From an uncultured Alistipes sp. (GTDB lineage Bacteria > Bacteroidota > Bacteroidia > Bacteroidales > Rikenellaceae), in the NCBI GenBank assembly GCA_900553175.1, contig USCH01000038.1, positions 1 through 15,380 of the forward strand: a stretch of DNA of 15,380 nucleotides, written 5' to 3'. This document shows, piece by piece, positions 1-5,735 of this stretch. The notes beneath the pieces were generated by a model. That model did no database searches. It was not told the DNA's origin and saw nothing but the letters and a program-made list of their open reading frames with translations. The position numbers and the translations under genes were made by a program. The number at the start of each line of letters is the position of its first letter. The stretch's first letter is position 1.

Positions 1-73
1 GGGATAGAGCAGTTGGCAGCTCGTCGGGCTCATAACCCGGAGGTCGGAGGTTCGAGTCCTCCTCCCGCTACCA
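1..73 (+). tRNA. Initiator tRNA-Met (CAU), missing its first 3 nt
   Basis: The window opens inside a tRNA. D stem GAGC/GCTC (10-13 and 19-22), anticodon loop CTCATAA (29-35) with anticodon CAT at 31-33, T arm GGAGG-TTCGAGT-CCTCC, 3' acceptor strand TCCCGCT, discriminator A and an encoded CCA end at 73. Only GGGA of the 5' acceptor strand is present, so three bases lie left of the window. It is called initiator rather than elongator or Ile2 because the anticodon stem has three consecutive G-C pairs next to the loop (26-28 with 36-38) and the D stem has an A11:U24-type pair, both known initiator marks. The usual 1:72 mismatch cannot be checked because base 1 is missing; position 72 is T. Confidence 0.95.
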
Positions 74-113
74 AAGCGGACAATTCCATTGGAGTTGTCC
101 GCTTATTTTATTT
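74..113 (+). terminator. Rho-independent terminator of the tRNA gene
   Basis: AAGCGGACAA (74-83) pairs perfectly with TTGTCCGCTT (95-104). TCC/GGA inside the loop can extend the stem, and ATTTTATTT follows. It starts directly after the encoded CCA, so the tRNA transcript ends here. Confidence 0.9.
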
Positions 114-131
114 CCCGGCTCTTTCGGCGCG

Positions 132-139
132 TATTTTGC
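132..139 (+). promoter_or_regulatory. Weak candidate -7 box for the 65-residue gene
   Basis: TATTTTGC differs by one base from the Bacteroidota TAnnTTTG box and lies about 35 bases before the ATG at 173. No convincing -33 TTTG is seen at 19-21 nt spacing, so the call is tentative. A promoter is expected here because the preceding tRNA is terminated. Confidence 0.25.
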
Positions 140-172
140 ATGGATGCGGATGAACTTTAATATTTCAGACGT

Positions 173-370
173 ATGAAAGAGAACAAGACTTCGAACTCGT
201 CGGGCAGCCAGTGCACCGACCGCAGATCGACCGCATCGGCCGGCAGCAGCAAAACGACTGCCGGTGCGCAGAAGAAGCAGAGCGACACGAAGGCTTCCTA
301 TTCGGGCAGCCGCACGACCGGCTCGACTTCCCGGACGTCGAAAGCGCAGAGCTCCTCTTCGAAGAAGTGA
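173..370 (+). CDS. Small basic Ser/Thr/Lys-rich protein, function unknown
   Basis: A 65-residue protein of very biased make-up: by hand count 19 Ser, 10 Thr, 9 Lys, 4 Arg and only 3 acidic residues (net about +10), one Cys (residue 14), and almost no large hydrophobic residues. There is no signal peptide or membrane segment, so it is probably cytoplasmic and disordered. Codons are GC-ending (tcg, agc, acg, aag) like the neighbouring genes, and the gene sits exactly between two terminators (74-113 and 389-421), which argues that it is real. I do not recognise the family. The composition resembles small nucleic-acid-binding or histone-H1-like tails, but that is inference only. The start is the first ATG, with an AT-rich leader and no Shine-Dalgarno site. 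An overlapping reading frame from 211 has no such support. Confidence 0.6.
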   Translation: MKENKTSNSSGSQCTDRRSTASAGSSKTTAGAQKKQSDTKASYSGSRTTGSTSRTSKAQSSSSKK

Positions 371-388
371 GCGGCCGCACAAGACGCG

Positions 389-421
389 AAAGCCTGCACC
401 CGGAGCGGTGCAGGCTTTTTT
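389..421. terminator. Bidirectional terminator between the small gene and dsbD
   Basis: GCCTGCACC (392-400) pairs perfectly with GGTGCAGGC (407-415) around CGGAGC. It is flanked by AAA on the left and TTTTTT (416-421) on the right, giving a strong U-tract for the plus-strand gene and a short one for the convergent dsbD-type gene ending at 440. Confidence 0.9.
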
Positions 422-439
422 GTGCGGAGCGGTGCGCCG

Positions 440-2446
440 CTATTTGCCGTAGGCCTCCAGACCGCTGCGCAGAAAGGCGACGAACCCTTCGACCGAAAGG
501 TCGTAGCCGCGCGGCGGGGCGAGCAGCTGTCCGTCGCGGCCCTGAAGGATGTAGCAGGGCTGCGCGTTGGCGCCGTAGCGCGTCCGGGCGAGGTAGGAGT
601 TGATCTTGCCGAGGCTCTTGAGCACCTTGCCGGTGTCGGTGGTCACCCAGTCCGCTTCGGGCAGCTCTTTCTTGTCGTCGGAGTAGAGGGCGCAGATCAC
701 GTAGTCGTCGCGCAGGATCGACAGCACTTCGGGGTCCGACCAGACGCGGGACTCCATTTCGCGGCAGTTGACGCATCCGTGGCCCGTGAAGTCGATGAAG
801 AGAGGTTTGCCGACGCGGGCGGCATAGGCTTCGGCTTCGTCCAGATCGAAGAAGCCCTCCAGTCCGTGGGGCAGGTGCAGGAAGTCGCCGTACTTGACCT
901 TGCTGAGCGATGCCTCCGGCGTGCGGGATGCCGGGGCGGTTCCGCCCAGAACGAAGTCCTGCGTGGCGAGCGGCGGCAGGTAGCCCGAAAGGCCCTTGAG
1001 GGGGGCGCCCCACATGCCGGGGATGAGGTATACGACGAACGAGAAGACGGCGATCGAAAGCGCCAGCCGGCCGACGCCCAGAGGGCGGTCGGCCTGTTCA
1101 TCGTGGGCGAAGCGGATCTTCCCGAGCAGGTAGAGGCCCAGCAGCGAGAAGGTGACGATCCATACGGCCAGGTAGATTTCGCGGTCCAGCAGCCCCCAGT
1201 GATAGGTCTGGTCGGCTACCGATAAGAATTTGAATCCGAGGGCCACTTCGATGAAGCCCAGCACGACCTTCACCGAGTTGAGCCAGCCGCCGCTGCGGGG
1301 CAGCTTCTTGAGCATCGCGGGGAAGAAGGCGAAGAGCGTGAACGGAAGGGCGAAGGCCACCGAGAAGGCGAGCATCGTGACGATCGGGTTCCAGAACTCG
1401 CCCGACGTGGATTTGATGAGCACCGAGCCGACGATGGGACCCGTGCACGAGAACGACACCAGCACGAGGGTCAGCGCCATGAAGAAGATGCCGCCCAGCC
1501 CTTTGGTGTCGGCTTTCGAATCGCTTTTGTTGACCATCCACGAAGGCATCGTGATTTCGAACGCGCCGAAGAACGAGGCGGCGAAGATCATGAAGACCAG
1601 GAAGAAGACGATGTTCGGCAGCCAGTGCGTGGCCAGCCAGTTGAAGATGTCGGCCGTCACGGCATCGCCGCCCACCACTCTGGTGATGAGGATGATCGCC
1701 GCGATGGGCAGGGTGTAGAGCGCGACGATGAACAGGCCGTAGAGCGATGCGCGGAGCCGTCCCCGGGCGGGCGAGTCGGAGCCTTTCATGAAGAACGAGA
1801 CGGTCATCGGCACCATCGGGAAGACGCACGGAGTCAGCAGGGCGGCGAAGCCCCAGAGGATCGCTTCGACGATCAGGCTCCAGAGCGAGCCTCCCGCCGT
1901 CCGCGACGGTTCGCCGGCCTCGTCGCCGGAATCGGAGGCGCTGCTGTTTGCATCGGCCGGCGTCGGAGCGGCCGTATTCGTATCCGCCCCCGTTGCGGGG
2001 ACGACGATTTCCAGTTCGGCGTCGTCGGGAGGCAGACAGCTTGTGTCGTTGCAAAGCATCCATTCGACGACGGCCCGGACGGTCGCCTCGGGCGCTTCGA
2101 GCCGGAGGCGCTGGGCGAAGCGGGCCCTGCGTTCGTAGGAGCCTATTTCGATCCCGTAGTTGGGGTCGTAGTGGCGGTCGGCTTCGTCGAGCGCTTCGAC
2201 CCCGCCGGTCAGAACAGCTCCCGGCCCCGGGGTGACGACGATCCGGGTGGCGTTGGGCCCGTCGGTGTAGGGACCCATGTCGTACATGTGGTATCCCGAC
2301 GGAATCGAGGCTTCGAACACGATCCGGTAGTCGGAGCCGCCGAGCGGTTCGACGCTGCCGCTCCATGCGGCCTGCTGCGCTGCCGCGAAGTGGAAGCCCA
2401 GCAGCGCGACGACGGCCAGCAGCGGCTGGATCAGAGATTTGCTCAT
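440..2446 (-). CDS. dsbD: Thiol:disulfide interchange protein, DsbD type (three domains)
   Basis: A 668-residue inner-membrane protein that passes electrons from cytoplasmic thioredoxin to periplasmic or exported thiol proteins. After a signal peptide (about 1-23), residues 25-150 form the N-terminal DsbD domain with the Cys pair C132/C137 (CNDTSC). An Ala/Thr/Asp/Ser linker (about 151-186) leads to the multi-helix membrane domain (about 190-480), which has both expected cysteines: C207 in a TPCVFPMVP motif and C334 in SFSCTGP. The C-terminal thioredoxin-like domain (about 520-668) has a CVNC active site at C558/C561. All three redox pairs are present, so the enzyme should be functional, and length and domain order match the family. 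It is transcribed alone, with a perfect -7 box upstream and a shared terminator downstream. Its likely partners (cytochrome c maturation or DsbC/G-like reductases) are not in the window. Confidence 0.95.
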   Translation of the reverse strand: MSKSLIQPLLAVVALLGFHFAAAQQAAWSGSVEPLGGSDYRIVFEASIPSGYHMYDMGPYTDGPNATRIVVTPGPGAVLTGGVEALDEADRHYDPNYGIEIGSYERRARFAQRLRLEAPEATVRAVVEWMLCNDTSCLPPDDAELEIVVPATGADTNTAAPTPADANSSASDSGDEAGEPSRTAGGSLWSLIVEAILWGFAALLTPCVFPMVPMTVSFFMKGSDSPARGRLRASLYGLFIVALYTLPIAAIILITRVVGGDAVTADIFNWLATHWLPNIVFFLVFMIFAASFFGAFEITMPSWMVNKSDSKADTKGLGGIFFMALTLVLVSFSCTGPIVGSVLIKSTSGEFWNPIVTMLAFSVAFALPFTLFAFFPAMLKKLPRSGGWLNSVKVVLGFIEVALGFKFLSVADQTYHWGLLDREIYLAVWIVTFSLLGLYLLGKIRFAHDEQADRPLGVGRLALSIAVFSFVVYLIPGMWGAPLKGLSGYLPPLATQDFVLGGTAPASRTPEASLSKVKYGDFLHLPHGLEGFFDLDEAEAYAARVGKPLFIDFTGHGCVNCREMESRVWSDPEVLSILRDDYVICALYSDDKKELPEADWVTTDTGKVLKSLGKINSYLARTRYGANAQPCYILQGRDGQLLAPPRGYDLSVEGFVAFLRSGLEAYGK

Positions 2447-2468
2447 AAGGAGTGGAATTGATTTTGGG

Positions 2469-2476
2469 CAAAGATA
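2469..2476 (-). promoter_or_regulatory. -7 box of the dsbD-type gene
   Basis: On the minus strand this reads TATCTTTG, a perfect match to the Bacteroidota TAnnTTTG box, 22 bases before the ATG at 2446. No clear -33 TTTG is seen at standard spacing; the upstream DNA is A/T-rich. The predicted transcript has a very short leader. Confidence 0.7.
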
Positions 2477-2499
2477 GGAAAAAATGCAAAATAATTTGT

Positions 2500-2507
2500 T
2501 ACTTTCG
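2500..2507 (+). promoter_or_regulatory. Weak -7 box for the glycosyltransferase
   Basis: TACTTTCG matches TAnnTTTG except for one base and ends four bases before the GTG at 2512. If it is used, transcription would begin almost at the start codon and the mRNA would be leaderless. No -33 TTTG is found at the expected distance. Confidence 0.3.
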
Positions 2508-2511
2508 TGTC

Positions 2512-3408
2512 GTGATTCGCCTTTCGCTCGTCATACCCACCCACAACCGTGCCGCGCAGTTGATCCGTGCGCTCGAATCCGTCGTCTCTCAGACGGCCGA
2601 TCCGTCGCAGTGGGAGTGCGTGGCGGTCAACAATGCGTCGACGGACGACACGGCCCTCCGGTTCGCCGCATTCGCCGCCGCCCATCCGGATTTTGCGCTG
2701 CGCATGGTCGACGAACCGGAAGCGGGGGTTTCGTTCGCCCGCAACAGGGGGTTTCGCGAAGCGCGCGCCGAGGTGGTGGTGTCGATCGACGACGACGAGC
2801 GGATCGACGACGGCTTTCTGGCCGCCTACCTCTCGTTTTTCGAGGCGCATCCCGAGGCCGTGGTGGCCGGAGGGCGGATCGTCGCCGAGTACGAGACGGA
2901 GCGGCCTGTCTGGATGTCGCGCTTCACCGAGATGCCCGTGGCCAATCCGATGGATTTCGGCGACAGGGTGCGTCCCTTCCCGGCGGGACGGGTGCCGGGA
3001 GGCGGCAACATGGCCTTTCGGCGCGAGGTCGTGCTGCGCTACGGCGGTTTCGACGTGACGCTCGGACGCGTGGGCCGGGAGCTGATCGGCGGCGAGGAGA
3101 ACGACCTTTTCGAACGCATGCGCCGGGGCGGCGAAACCATCTGGTACGTGCCCGGTGCGGTCATGCGGCACATCATTCCGCCCGAGAAACTCACCGAAGC
3201 GTATTTCCGGCGCCTGTGTTTCCAGGTGGGGCGCAGCCAGCGGCTGCGGGCGCGGATTCATCGGCGCGTGGCGAAAACAAGGCTGCTGGAGGTCGTCAAG
3301 TGGGGCGCCACGCTCCTCCTGTGCTGCACGATGAAACCCGTGCAGGCCCGCTGGCTGCTCCGCATGCGGTGCGAAATCTCGAAAGGTCTTTTTTCCGCCT
3401 CCCTGTGA
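2512..3408 (+). CDS. Glycosyltransferase family 2 (GT-A fold)
   Basis: Transfers a sugar from a nucleotide-sugar donor to an unknown acceptor, probably during surface polysaccharide or glycolipid assembly at the cytoplasmic side of the membrane. With the GTG start it has 298 residues. The N-terminal strand VIPTHNR (about 7-13) and VNNASTDDT (about 39-47) are the GT2 nucleotide-binding motifs, and SIDDDE (about 91-96) contains the metal-binding DxD. Further on are PGGGNMAF and GGEENDLFERM, the acceptor/catalytic ED-type region. GTG at 2512 is preferred because the GT2 fold begins directly there, whereas the upstream in-frame ATG (2452) would put 20 non-homologous residues across the promoter region. 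No transmembrane helix is obvious except a hydrophobic patch near residues 258-268. No other glycan genes are nearby, so the substrate cannot be inferred. Confidence 0.9.
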   Translation: MIRLSLVIPTHNRAAQLIRALESVVSQTADPSQWECVAVNNASTDDTALRFAAFAAAHPDFALRMVDEPEAGVSFARNRGFREARAEVVVSIDDDERIDDGFLAAYLSFFEAHPEAVVAGGRIVAEYETERPVWMSRFTEMPVANPMDFGDRVRPFPAGRVPGGGNMAFRREVVLRYGGFDVTLGRVGRELIGGEENDLFERMRRGGETIWYVPGAVMRHIIPPEKLTEAYFRRLCFQVGRSQRLRARIHRRVAKTRLLEVVKWGATLLLCCTMKPVQARWLLRMRCEISKGLFSASL

Positions 3409-3620
3409 GCGCGTTTACATCCTTTCGGCCTCTTTTCCTGCCCCCGTCTGCCCCCGTCTGCCTCTGTCTGTCTCCGTCTGCCCCCCCCCTGTCTGCCTCT
3501 CCGCTCTCTCCTCCTACACTGCCCACCCCTTCCGCTGCACCTCTTTTTTCCCTTTGCCGGACCTGTGCCGCCTGCCTCGACGGAGCGGACGACACGATTT
3601 TTGATTTTTTTGTAAAAAAT
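3409..3620 (+). other. C-rich, G-poor 3' region, candidate Rho-utilisation (rut) site
   Basis: There is no gene between 3409 and 3712. In 3431-3550 a hand count gives about 62 C, 39 T, 15 G and 4 A, so the glycosyltransferase transcript would continue into an unstructured C/U-rich stretch. T runs follow at 3596-3611 without a good GC hairpin in front. This is the known composition of Rho-dependent termination regions, and no intrinsic terminator is seen after the glycosyltransferase. The function is inferred. Confidence 0.45.
3441..3495 (+). repeat. Degenerate 10-bp tandem repeat with a C9 run
   Basis: CCCCCGTCTG occurs twice in perfect register (3441, 3451). Two diverged copies follow (3461, CCTCTGTCTG; 3471, TCTCCGTCTG), then a longer unit starting with nine C (3481-3489) and ending TGTCTG. 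The register is exactly 10 bp over four units, which suggests slippage expansion. Confidence 0.8.
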
Positions 3621-3631
3621 TAGTACCTTGT

Positions 3632-3663
3632 ATTGCATAGTATAAATATTAGTATTATATTTG
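3632..3663 (+). promoter_or_regulatory. Promoter of the PspC/PadR/DUF2807 operon
   Basis: A perfect TAnnTTTG -7 box (TATATTTG, 3656-3663) lies 20 nt after a -33-like ATTG (3632-3635), the Bacteroidota spacing. The region is much more AT-rich than its surroundings. TAGTA occurs at 3621, 3638 and 3650, the last two between the boxes, and could be part of an operator. The start site is predicted near 3670. Confidence 0.8.
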
Positions 3664-3666
3664 CAG

Positions 3667-3687
3667 TGCGGAGGTAGCGACTCCGCA
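3667..3687 (+). promoter_or_regulatory. Hairpin at the 5' end of the operon mRNA
   Basis: TGCGGAG (3667-3673) pairs perfectly with CTCCGCA (3681-3687) around a 7-base loop. It lies at or just after the predicted start site and ends 25 bases before the ATG at 3713. A 5' hairpin could protect the mRNA or hide a site. No riboswitch family is recognised. Confidence 0.5.
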
Positions 3688-3712
3688 TGAATACCCGAAA
3701 TCCACATTCGTC

Positions 3713-4195
3713 ATGAAAGAGACCATCCATGCCAATATCGGTTCGATCGCATTCACGCTCGACAGAGATGCCTATGAAGCGCTGCGGTGTTACCTCGAAG
3801 AGATTCGCGTCCGGCTGCCGGAAGAGGACTGCGAGACGTTGGACGACATCGAACGCCGCATCGCCGAGATTTTCCGCGAGCAGCTGGCTTCGCCCATGCG
3901 GGTCGTCACGATCGCCATGGTGCGGGACGTGATGGAGCGGATGGGGCCGCCCGAACTGTTCGGACAGCGGCGCAGCAGCGGTGCGTCCGCACCGGCGGAG
4001 GGCGCACCCCGGCGTCTGTACCGTTCGCGCACGGACCGTTCGGTCGCGGGCGTCTGCGGCGGCATCGCCGAATTTTTCGGGGCCGATTCGACGCTGATCC
4101 GCCTCGCGACGATCCTGCTGGTTCTTTTCGGCGGCCTTTCGCTCTGGGCCTACATCATCCTCTGGATCGTCATTCCCGAGGGTCCGTCCCGGTAG
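3713..4195 (+). CDS. PspC-domain protein with an N-terminal helical domain
   Basis: A 160-residue protein, first of a five-gene operon. Residues 1-80 form a charged, mostly helical cytoplasmic domain (start MKETIHANIG; DDIERRIAEIF at about 44-54) that clearly resembles the N-terminus of the last gene of the operon. A short Ser/Ala/Gly linker (about 85-99) leads to a PspC domain (about 100-156: RRLYRS, VAGVCGGIAEFFG, then one hydrophobic helix LLVLFGGLSLWAYIILWIVI). PspC domains are known from phage-shock envelope-stress proteins, where they sit in the inner membrane and sense or relay damage. The role here is inferred from that family. The PspC part is nearly identical in DNA to that of the next gene, 277 bp downstream. 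The ATG follows a strong promoter; there is no Shine-Dalgarno site. Confidence 0.85.
   Translation: MKETIHANIGSIAFTLDRDAYEALRCYLEEIRVRLPEEDCETLDDIERRIAEIFREQLASPMRVVTIAMVRDVMERMGPPELFGQRRSSGASAPAEGAPRRLYRSRTDRSVAGVCGGIAEFFGADSTLIRLATILLVLFGGLSLWAYIILWIVIPEGPSR
4049..4175 (+). repeat. Direct repeat, copy 1 (PspC-coding)
   Basis: Matches 4326-4452 at a constant offset of 277 bp with no gaps. Two long conserved blocks are 4049-4080 (32 bp identical) and 4124-4167 (one mismatch, at 4149). The middle has diverged, so this looks like a duplication of the PspC segment with partial conservation or gene conversion. Confidence 0.85.
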
Positions 4196-4274
4196 TCCGG
4201 GCGCAGGACCGGAGCCGTCCGGAACCCCCTCCCTCCCAAAAAACCGTAAACATTCACGTTAAAACACAAATATC

Positions 4275-4481
4275 ATGACTGCTGACAACAGAAAACTCTA
4301 TCGCTCGTCCGACGGCATCGTGGCCGGCGTCTGCGGCGGCATCGCCGAATTTTTCGGACTCGAAGCCTCGCGGGTGCGTCTGGCCGCGCTTGTTCTGATG
4401 CTTTTCGGCGGCCTTTCGCTCTGGGTCTACATCATCCTCTGGATCATCATGCCCAAAGGGCCGAAAAGATTAAATCCCTGA
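4275..4481 (+). CDS. Minimal PspC-domain membrane protein
   Basis: A 68-residue protein that is little more than one PspC domain: RKLYRS (about 5-10), GVCGGIAEFFGLEASRVR (about 18-35), then a hydrophobic helix (about 36-59) ending at IIMPKG. It is the stand-alone counterpart of the C-terminal half of the previous gene and shares 32-bp and 44-bp near-identical DNA blocks with it. It lies 79 bp after that gene, with an A-rich leader before the ATG and no promoter or terminator seen between, so it is co-transcribed. The PadR gene follows after 6 bp. It is probably an inner-membrane stress-response component. Single-domain PspC proteins of this size are common in Bacteroidota. Confidence 0.85.
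   Translation: MTADNRKLYRSSDGIVAGVCGGIAEFFGLEASRVRLAALVLMLFGGLSLWVYIILWIIMPKGPKRLNP
4326..4452 (+). repeat. Direct repeat, copy 2 (PspC-coding)
   Basis: Second copy of the 277-bp-offset duplication described at 4049-4175. It covers most of the small PspC gene. The best blocks are 4326-4357 and 4401-4444. Confidence 0.85.
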
Positions 4482-4487
4482 CGGATC

Positions 4488-4823
4488 ATGGCTGAAGACA
4501 ACGTAAAGGCGCAGATGCGCAAAGGCATTCTGGAGTATTGCATCCTCGCGATTCTTTCGCGCGAGGACTCCTATGCCCCGCGCATTCTGGCCCGGCTCAA
4601 GGAGGCCGAGATGATCGTGGTCGAGGGTACGCTCTACCCGATACTCACGCGGCAGAAGAATGCCGGATTGCTCACCTACCGCTGGGAGGAGTCGCCCCAG
4701 GGCCCTCCCCGCAAATACTATTCGCTCACGGACAAGGGCCGCGAGTATCTGAAAGCGCTCGACGCGGCCTGGGAGGAGCTGGTCGGGCAGATCCGCAACA
4801 TCCGACATGGAGAAACCTGTTAA
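4488..4823 (+). CDS. PadR-family transcriptional regulator
   Basis: A 111-residue winged-helix DNA-binding protein. The PadR signature is complete: an N-terminal helix-turn-helix (RKGILEYCILAILSREDSYAPRI begins at about residue 11), the recognition helix and turn EGTLYPILTR (about 46-55), and the wing GLLTYRWEESPQGPPRKYY (about 60-78), followed by a C-terminal dimerisation helix (about 81-106). Family members are usually repressors that bind as dimers and often control the membrane-protein operon in which they are encoded. This one sits in the middle of the PspC operon, 6 bp after the small PspC gene, so autoregulation at the promoter near 3632-3663 is likely but inferred. The inducer is unknown. 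Confidence 0.93.
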   Translation: MAEDNVKAQMRKGILEYCILAILSREDSYAPRILARLKEAEMIVVEGTLYPILTRQKNAGLLTYRWEESPQGPPRKYYSLTDKGREYLKALDAAWEELVGQIRNIRHGETC

Positions 4824-4845
4824 CCCTCATAAAAATCTGCAACTC

Positions 4846-5715
4846 ATGAAAAAAATCTTTTGGCTGCTTGCCTTTCTGTTCCTGGCGTCCGCGGTGACGG
4901 GGTTGGCGCTCGGCCGGTATTCGGGAAATCTGTTCAGCCGTGAAGTCCTGAAGGGCAGCGGCGAAATCGTTTCGCGCACGCTGCCGGCGCCCGCGGCGTT
5001 CCATACGATCGAAACCTCCCGGGGCGTGAAGGTGCTGCTGACGGCCGGCGGCGGCGATGAACTGCTCCTGGAGGCCGACGACAACGTGATCGATTACGTG
5101 CAAATCGAAACCGATGGGGACCGGATCGCCGTGGGCATCGATCCCCGGATCGAGAGCCTGTCGCGCATTCATGTGACCGTGACCGTCCCGGGAGACCGGA
5201 TCATCGGGCGGCTCTCCGCTTCGAGCGGTTCGCGGATCGAGAGTGAGGGATGCCTGCGCTCCGAAGCGCTCGACATGCGCGCCTCGAGCGGCGCCTCGAT
5301 CCGGGTTGCCGCCCGTGCGGAGGGTGCATGCGGAATGGATGCGGCGAGCGGAGCCTGCATCGACGCGGAGGTGACCGCCGAGGAGGCGACGCTCTCGTCG
5401 TCGAGCGGTTCGGCGATCGATGCCGAACTGGAAGTCGCCGGCTGTACGGCCTCTTCGTCGAGCGGCTCGCGGATCGAGCTGGAGGGCAAGGCCCGGAAGG
5501 CCTCTTTCAAATCCTCGTCGGGTTCGTCGATCGCAGCCGGGGATTTCGAAACGCAGACGTGCGACGCGCATTCGTCGAGCGGCAGTTCGATCCGGGTCCG
5601 TTGTACGGAGATGCTCACGGGACATGCCTCGAGCGGCAGCTCGATCCGTTATTCGGGCGGCTGCCGGGCCGATGTCGGCCGGTCGAGCGGCGGCATCGTG
5701 CGCAGCAAAGAGTGA
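4846..5715 (+). CDS. Exported DUF2807 (head GIN domain) repeat protein
   Basis: A 289-residue secreted or membrane-anchored protein. The start ATG at 4846 is preferred because MKKIFWLLAFLFLASAVTG is a clean signal peptide; an in-frame ATG at 4807 would add 13 polar residues and overlap padR. The mature part begins with a DUF2807-type segment (FHTIETSRGVKVLLTAG), then carries nine SSG-type motifs (S/A-S-G-S/A-x-I, the last one imperfect) spaced 18-21 residues apart, each followed by short alternating hydrophobic residues. This pattern suggests a right-handed beta-solenoid. Five Cys (C167, C187, C212, C256 and C285, counted from 4807) fall in these rungs. The family is known in Bacteroidota next to PspC and PadR genes, but its biochemical role is not established. 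It is co-transcribed with padR (22-bp gap) and the last PspC gene (20-bp gap). Confidence 0.85.
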   Translation: MKKIFWLLAFLFLASAVTGLALGRYSGNLFSREVLKGSGEIVSRTLPAPAAFHTIETSRGVKVLLTAGGGDELLLEADDNVIDYVQIETDGDRIAVGIDPRIESLSRIHVTVTVPGDRIIGRLSASSGSRIESEGCLRSEALDMRASSGASIRVAARAEGACGMDAASGACIDAEVTAEEATLSSSSGSAIDAELEVAGCTASSSSGSRIELEGKARKASFKSSSGSSIAAGDFETQTCDAHSSSGSSIRVRCTEMLTGHASSGSSIRYSGGCRADVGRSSGGIVRSKE

Positions 5716-5735
5716 ACCATTCCGAATCGACAGCC

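Noticed and set aside
3441..3495. Tandem repeat considered as a CRISPR-like array
   Set aside because: Units are 10 bp with no spacers, and no cas genes are present.
5169..5618. 149-codon minus-strand frame with repeats opposite the DUF2807 gene
   Set aside because: Its repeats are only the complement of the SSG-coding repeats. It has no start context or partner evidence.
5250..5735. In-frame upstream extension of the large PspC gene
   Set aside because: It overlaps the DUF2807 gene in another frame and gives an Arg/Gly-rich sequence. The shared MKE start with the first operon gene supports ATG 5736.
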